8,991 bases of DNA from Mobilitalea sp. GTDB lineage: Bacteria > Bacillota_A > Clostridia > Lachnospirales > Lachnospiraceae. Shown here in pieces: positions 6,046 through 8,991 of this stretch. The position numbers were made by a program, and so were the translations under genes. The stretch lies in contig JARKQP010000193.1 of the NCBI GenBank assembly GCA_029974875.1, positions 1 to 8,991 of the forward strand, read 5' to 3'. The notes under the pieces are model-generated. The model was given only the letters and a program-made list of their open reading frames with translations, was not told the DNA's origin and searched no databases. Within the stretch, counting starts at the first letter, position 1. The number at the start of each line of letters is the position of its first letter.

Positions 6046-7389
6046 CTAATTTTTATTTAGTTCCTCATCCGCCATAGCCTTGGCCTCACTTAGGGCCTCC
6101 GGCGCATCCTTGCCATAGGCCAGAACCTCTTCTATCGTATAATCAAATATCTCTGTCACCAAATCAATCTTATTATCAATGACGGGGATGGACATATTCG
6201 TGTCCGGATTTAAAAGCACCCGGAGTGTGCTGTCTTTATCCACCACCCCGTCAGCCCGTTCTAATATAATTTTTTCAACCGTTTCCTGAGAAAACCCGGT
6301 ATAGCATGGCAGATATCCCCATTTGATATTATAAAGCACTCCTTCCGTAGCATACCATTTGATAAAGGTCCAGGCAGCCTCTTTATTCTGCGAGTTGGGG
6401 TTGATCGAAAGATGGCATCCAAAGGATCCCTGGGTATAATTTCTTTGACTTTTGTCCACTACGGGCCAGGGTGCAAAGGCTGTGACAAAGTCATGGGGAT
6501 TATTTTCTGTATCAACGGCGGAGCTGAACATCCATGCGCCAACCGTCATTGCGCAATATCCGCCGAAGAACATGTCTTTCATGGAAAGCTTCTTAATCTT
6601 GCTGTCGCGGTAATCCGGAGCTGACTTGTCCACATTCATGGTTACATCCAGCAGACGGAGTGCCTGCTCTATCACCGGATCATTGATATTGCTTTCCCTG
6701 CCCCCTTCTTTATACAGGGGATCCCCTCCTAAGGTAGGCAGTACCAGATGAAGCAATGCTTCCGAGGCATTCGCCTCTGTATTCCAGAACACACCGTAGA
6801 CTTTATTCTCTCCTTCCCCGTAAGTAAGCTTTTTGCATATTTCCCTGAACTCTTTAAAATCCCAGTCCAAAGGAACCTCGATACCGGCCCGGTCGAACAT
6901 ATCCTTATTTAGTATCATTCCCATTTTGCCTACTGAGGTAGGCACCGCATAGGCCCTTCCGCCGTAATAAAATTTTGTAACATTCTCAGTAAAATTACGG
7001 GTCATATCAAAACCGTCCCGCGCGCACAAATCCGTCAGATCCATTGCCATCCTTGCTTTGATACGTTTGCTTAGCGCCTGGGTGGTATAAGTAAAATACA
7101 GATCCACGTTACTTCCACCTGCCAGGAGCGTAGTCTCCAGCTTAAGGTTTTCGTCATCATCTGCGCTGTTGTATAAATGATATACTATCTTTATATCCGG
7201 ATGCGCTTCTTCAAATTTTTCAATAACAGTGCCAAATTCATTCAGCCCCTGCACTCCCCACAAATGCAGCTGCACCTGTGCCTCTTCCTCCTTCGTCCCA
7301 CCATATTCCCCGCTGCAGGAAATACACAGGATAAATGCAGCACATAATATCACCGCTAACCAGATTCTTCTCACTGTCTTTTTTCTCAT
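6046..7389 (-). CDS. Extracellular solute-binding lipoprotein, linked to the two-component system
   Basis: A 447-residue family 1 solute-binding protein. The signal peptide has basic residues 2-8 and a hydrophobic core 9-23, with a probable lipid cysteine at C25 in LCISC; Cys rather than Leu at -3 makes it an atypical lipobox. The mature part shows the family pattern: VQLHLWGVQGLNEFGTVIEKF, then HPDIKIVYHLY, LLAGGSNVDLYFT, GGRAYAVPTSVGKMGMILNKDMF, and later NKEAAWTFIKWYATEG. It lies 186 nt after the response regulator and before a terminator, so it is probably made with the sensor and regulator, not with the permeases. It may feed the same importer or present ligand to the sensor; both are inference. 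It is clearly distinct in sequence from the binding protein at 4409-5809. The start codon directly abuts the tandem repeats, which supply its ribosome site. Confidence 0.93.
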   Translation of the reverse strand: MRKKTVRRIWLAVILCAAFILCISCSGEYGGTKEEEAQVQLHLWGVQGLNEFGTVIEKFEEAHPDIKIVYHLYNSADDDENLKLETTLLAGGSNVDLYFTYTTQALSKRIKARMAMDLTDLCARDGFDMTRNFTENVTKFYYGGRAYAVPTSVGKMGMILNKDMFDRAGIEVPLDWDFKEFREICKKLTYGEGENKVYGVFWNTEANASEALLHLVLPTLGGDPLYKEGGRESNINDPVIEQALRLLDVTMNVDKSAPDYRDSKIKKLSMKDMFFGGYCAMTVGAWMFSSAVDTENNPHDFVTAFAPWPVVDKSQRNYTQGSFGCHLSINPNSQNKEAAWTFIKWYATEGVLYNIKWGYLPCYTGFSQETVEKIILERADGVVDKDSTLRVLLNPDTNMSIPVIDNKIDLVTEIFDYTIEEVLAYGKDAPEALSEAKAMADEELNKN

Positions 7390-7514
7390 ATTTATGTCCC
7401 TGCCCCTCCTACAGCCTTATGTCAATATCTCTTCTGTCGTTTTATGTTTATGTCACTCTTGCAGATTTATATCCATGTCACTTCTGCAGATTTATGTCCA
7501 TGTCACTCCTGCGG
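7390..7514. repeat. Five tandem 25-bp repeats upstream of the binding-protein start
   Basis: Units begin at 7390, 7415, 7440, 7465 and 7490, each exactly 25 bp, with no gaps. On the plus strand the common form is (A)TTTATGTCCATGTC followed by ACTCCTGCAG. Units 4 and 5 differ at three bases, unit 3 is close to unit 4, unit 1 matches unit 5 at about 20 of 25 positions, and unit 2 is the most diverged. On the transcribed strand every unit has a purine-rich AGGAG-like core followed by a GACATRRACATAAAT-like tail. The unit next to the gene provides AGGAGGGG and a closer CAGGG as ribosome site. A partial match, GTCACTCCT, lies further out at 7551-7559. The array may be a multi-site operator or a relic of ribosome-site duplication. 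Confidence 0.85.
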
Positions 7515-7575
7515 CACAAAATTTCATGAAAGCTCACACATGAGCCTCCGGTCACTCCTTTGTTCTTTATTTCCC

Positions 7576-8844
7576 TCAGCTCTTTCCCCTGAACTGATTT
7601 GGTGATTTTCCTGTAATTTTTTTAAATAATGTGCTAAAGTAATTTGCATTTTCCAGCCCGACCTCAGTTGCAATTTCATTTATCCTCAGATCGCTTTTTA
7701 ACAAAAGCTCTTTTGCCTGGTTAATCCGCACATGATTTACGTAATTAGTAAAGCTCTCCCCCATTTCTTTTTTAAAAACATGGGAAAAATAGCTTTCACT
7801 CATATTCGCAACCTGGGCAACTGATGCTACCGTCAGCTCCTTATCCAGATTGGCACGGATATATTTTTCAATATAAGCAATTTCTTCCCGCATATTATCC
7901 ATATAGAAATTCAACGTTCCATTTTCACAGGGCAGGCGCTTATAAAGCCTTCTTCGCATATTTTCCGTAATTTCCTTCAACGCTTTTAAACCACAGCATT
8001 CCTGGCCGACATAGCCGCTGATGCTCGTACCGGCATACCGCTTTACATATAAATAAATCATTTCGAATATATGCTGCATATCCTTTTTTTCTTCTGCATT
8101 TTCCTGGGATTCTTTTTGGATAATCAAGACAAAATCATTTCTTTCATAATTAAATACTTCTATACTGGTTTCGCTTTCCACAGCCTTTTGTATAATATTT
8201 TCAACAGAAGTTTTAAACATCCCTTCTTCATCCTGACTGCCCTTTATGGCATCATTTTCATCAATACTCAGATACATAATATGATAAGGCTTCTCAAAGC
8301 TCACCTTAAGCTGAAGAATTTTTGAAAATTCACCAAAATACCCCGGGATATTCAGCACATTCCCTTGAATCGCATCACTGATAAAATTTCTTTTCAGTGT
8401 TGAGGCGTTTTTAGTAATAAAGTCATCCATCTGCAGGCTATTCTTTTTTTCCTCCTGCTCCATCTCGGAATTTATCTTTTCTGATACCTCATCCAGCGTC
8501 TTTAGCAGGTTCTCCGGGCTGGAAGCCAGCTTGAATATATAGTCATCCGCCCCCAGCTTCATGGCTTCCCTTACATTATCAAAATCATTATAGCTGCTTA
8601 AAACAATAAAATGGATTTTAGGATACTTTTTCCGGCAGGTCTTGATCAATTCAAACCCATTCATTCCTGACATCTTTAAATCCGTCAGTATAATATCCGG
8701 CTTTACCTCTTCAATTTTTTCAAGCGCTTCCCTTCCGTCAGAGGCTTCTGCACAAAACAGATATCCGCTCTCCTCCCAGTTAAAAAAAGATTTCAGGCCA
8801 ACTCTTACAAGTATTTCATCCTCCACAACCATTACTTTTTTCAT
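7576..8844 (-). CDS. YesN-type response regulator with AraC DNA-binding domain
   Basis: A 422-residue cytoplasmic transcription factor, the partner of the histidine kinase encoded just upstream. The receiver domain (about 1-120) has the acidic pocket E8-D9, the phosphate-accepting D55 in DIILTDLKM, S83 in LSSYNDF, and K105. The residue after K105 is leucine, where most receivers have proline. A variable middle region of about 200 residues, with a charged stretch at about 125-140, precedes the C-terminal AraC/XylS domain (about 324-422). That domain has two helix-turn-helix units: LTVASVAQVANMSESYFSHV and INEIATEVGLENANYFSTLF, then the GKSPNQFR ending. AGGAGGG (8855-8861) 10 nt upstream fixes the start, and that site overlaps the kinase stop codon. 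It most likely activates the binding-protein and importer operon below it. Such regulators usually bind direct repeats upstream of target promoters. Confidence 0.95.
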   Translation of the reverse strand: MKKVMVVEDEILVRVGLKSFFNWEESGYLFCAEASDGREALEKIEEVKPDIILTDLKMSGMNGFELIKTCRKKYPKIHFIVLSSYNDFDNVREAMKLGADDYIFKLASSPENLLKTLDEVSEKINSEMEQEEKKNSLQMDDFITKNASTLKRNFISDAIQGNVLNIPGYFGEFSKILQLKVSFEKPYHIMYLSIDENDAIKGSQDEEGMFKTSVENIIQKAVESETSIEVFNYERNDFVLIIQKESQENAEEKKDMQHIFEMIYLYVKRYAGTSISGYVGQECCGLKALKEITENMRRRLYKRLPCENGTLNFYMDNMREEIAYIEKYIRANLDKELTVASVAQVANMSESYFSHVFKKEMGESFTNYVNHVRINQAKELLLKSDLRINEIATEVGLENANYFSTLFKKITGKSPNQFRGKS

Positions 8845-8854
8845 AACCGCACCG

Positions 8855-8861
8855 CCCTCCT
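8855..8861 (-). promoter_or_regulatory. Ribosome site overlapping the kinase stop codon
   Basis: Minus-strand AGGAGGG contains the last two bases of the kinase TAG stop (8862-8860) and sits 10 nt before the regulator ATG. The overlap indicates coupled expression of kinase and regulator from one message. Confidence 0.8.
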
Positions 8862-8991
8862 AAAAAATCACCGGCATAGTATAGATCACCTTTACCCCCT
8901 TCCCCAAAGTGCTTTCTACACTAAGTCCAAATCCCTTTCCGTAGGCAACATGAATACGTTCGTCCACATTGGCATAACCAATGCCTGTGAA
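8860..8991 (-). CDS. YesM-type sensor histidine kinase, C-terminal fragment (cut by window edge)
   Basis: The last 43 residues of a protein whose start lies beyond position 8991. The frame reads FTGIGYANVDERIHVAYGKG and then FGLSVESTLGKGVKVIYTMP, ending in VIF. GIGYANVDERI corresponds to the G-box and following helix of the HATPase domain (usually GIGLxNVxERI), and LSVESTLGKG is the final ATP-lid and strand segment typical of the His_kinase/YesM family. These are membrane sensors that phosphorylate YesN-type regulators, and such a regulator follows 15 nt downstream. The sensor domain, transmembrane segments and phosphorylated histidine are not in the window, so the signal cannot be inferred. 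Y where L is usual in GIGL is a minor departure. Confidence 0.88.
   Translation of the reverse strand, partial: FTGIGYANVDERIHVAYGKGFGLSVESTLGKGVKVIYTMPVIF

Noticed and set aside
7420..7425. TTGACA in repeat unit 2 as a -35 box for the upstream binding protein
   Set aside because: No -10-like hexamer lies 16-19 nt downstream; the first AT-rich candidate is about 23 nt away and would overlap the start codon.
7529..7549. Small hairpin GCTCA-TGTG-TGAGC after the regulator as a terminator
   Set aside because: The 5-bp stem is followed by TTTCATGAAATTTT, not a T-run, so it is too weak to call; regulator and binding protein are probably co-transcribed.

Overview
The window looks like a piece of a Firmicutes chromosome, most likely from a gut Lachnospiraceae or related Clostridia species. 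This rests on moderate GC content, AGGAGG-type ribosome binding sites on nearly every gene, lipoprotein sugar-binding proteins, a YesM/YesN-type two-component system, and an ABC sugar importer with no dedicated ATPase gene. All genes are on the minus strand, so transcription runs from high to low coordinates. The genus is inferred from gene style, not proven.

Layout in transcription order. (1) 8991-8860: the last 43 residues of a YesM-type sensor histidine kinase, cut by the window edge. (2) 8844-7576: its partner response regulator, with a receiver domain and an AraC-type DNA-binding domain. (3) 7514-7390: five tandem 25-bp repeats ending at the base before the next start codon. (4) 7389-6046: a first lipoprotein solute-binding protein, followed by a strong intrinsic terminator (6029-5961). 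(5) 5960-5810: a promoter region, then a metabolic operon: a second lipoprotein solute-binding protein (5809-4409), two ABC permeases (4176-3214 and 3217-2396, overlapping by ATGA), a Gfo/Idh/MocA oxidoreductase (2373-1306), a xylose-isomerase-like TIM-barrel protein (1134-298), and the first 28 residues of another Gfo/Idh/MocA oxidoreductase (85-1).

A working model: an extracellular sugar or glycoside is sensed by the kinase, perhaps with help from the upstream binding protein. The phosphorylated regulator then switches on the importer operon. The sugar enters through the permease pair, powered by a shared MsmK/UgpC-type ATPase encoded elsewhere, and is oxidised and isomerised by the NAD-dependent oxidoreductases and the TIM-barrel enzyme. 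The substrate cannot be read from the sequence.

The unexpected part is the DNA between the genes. Two copies of a modular hairpin element (1172-1352 and 4268-4396) sit in two gaps of the operon. One copy supplies the C-terminus and stop codon of the oxidoreductase. The other lies between an orphan perfect Shine-Dalgarno and the permease start. A different long imperfect palindrome (about 114-277) sits in the next gap. A histidine-rich 18-codon mini-ORF overlaps the permease start. No tRNA, rRNA, CRISPR array or transposase gene was seen.
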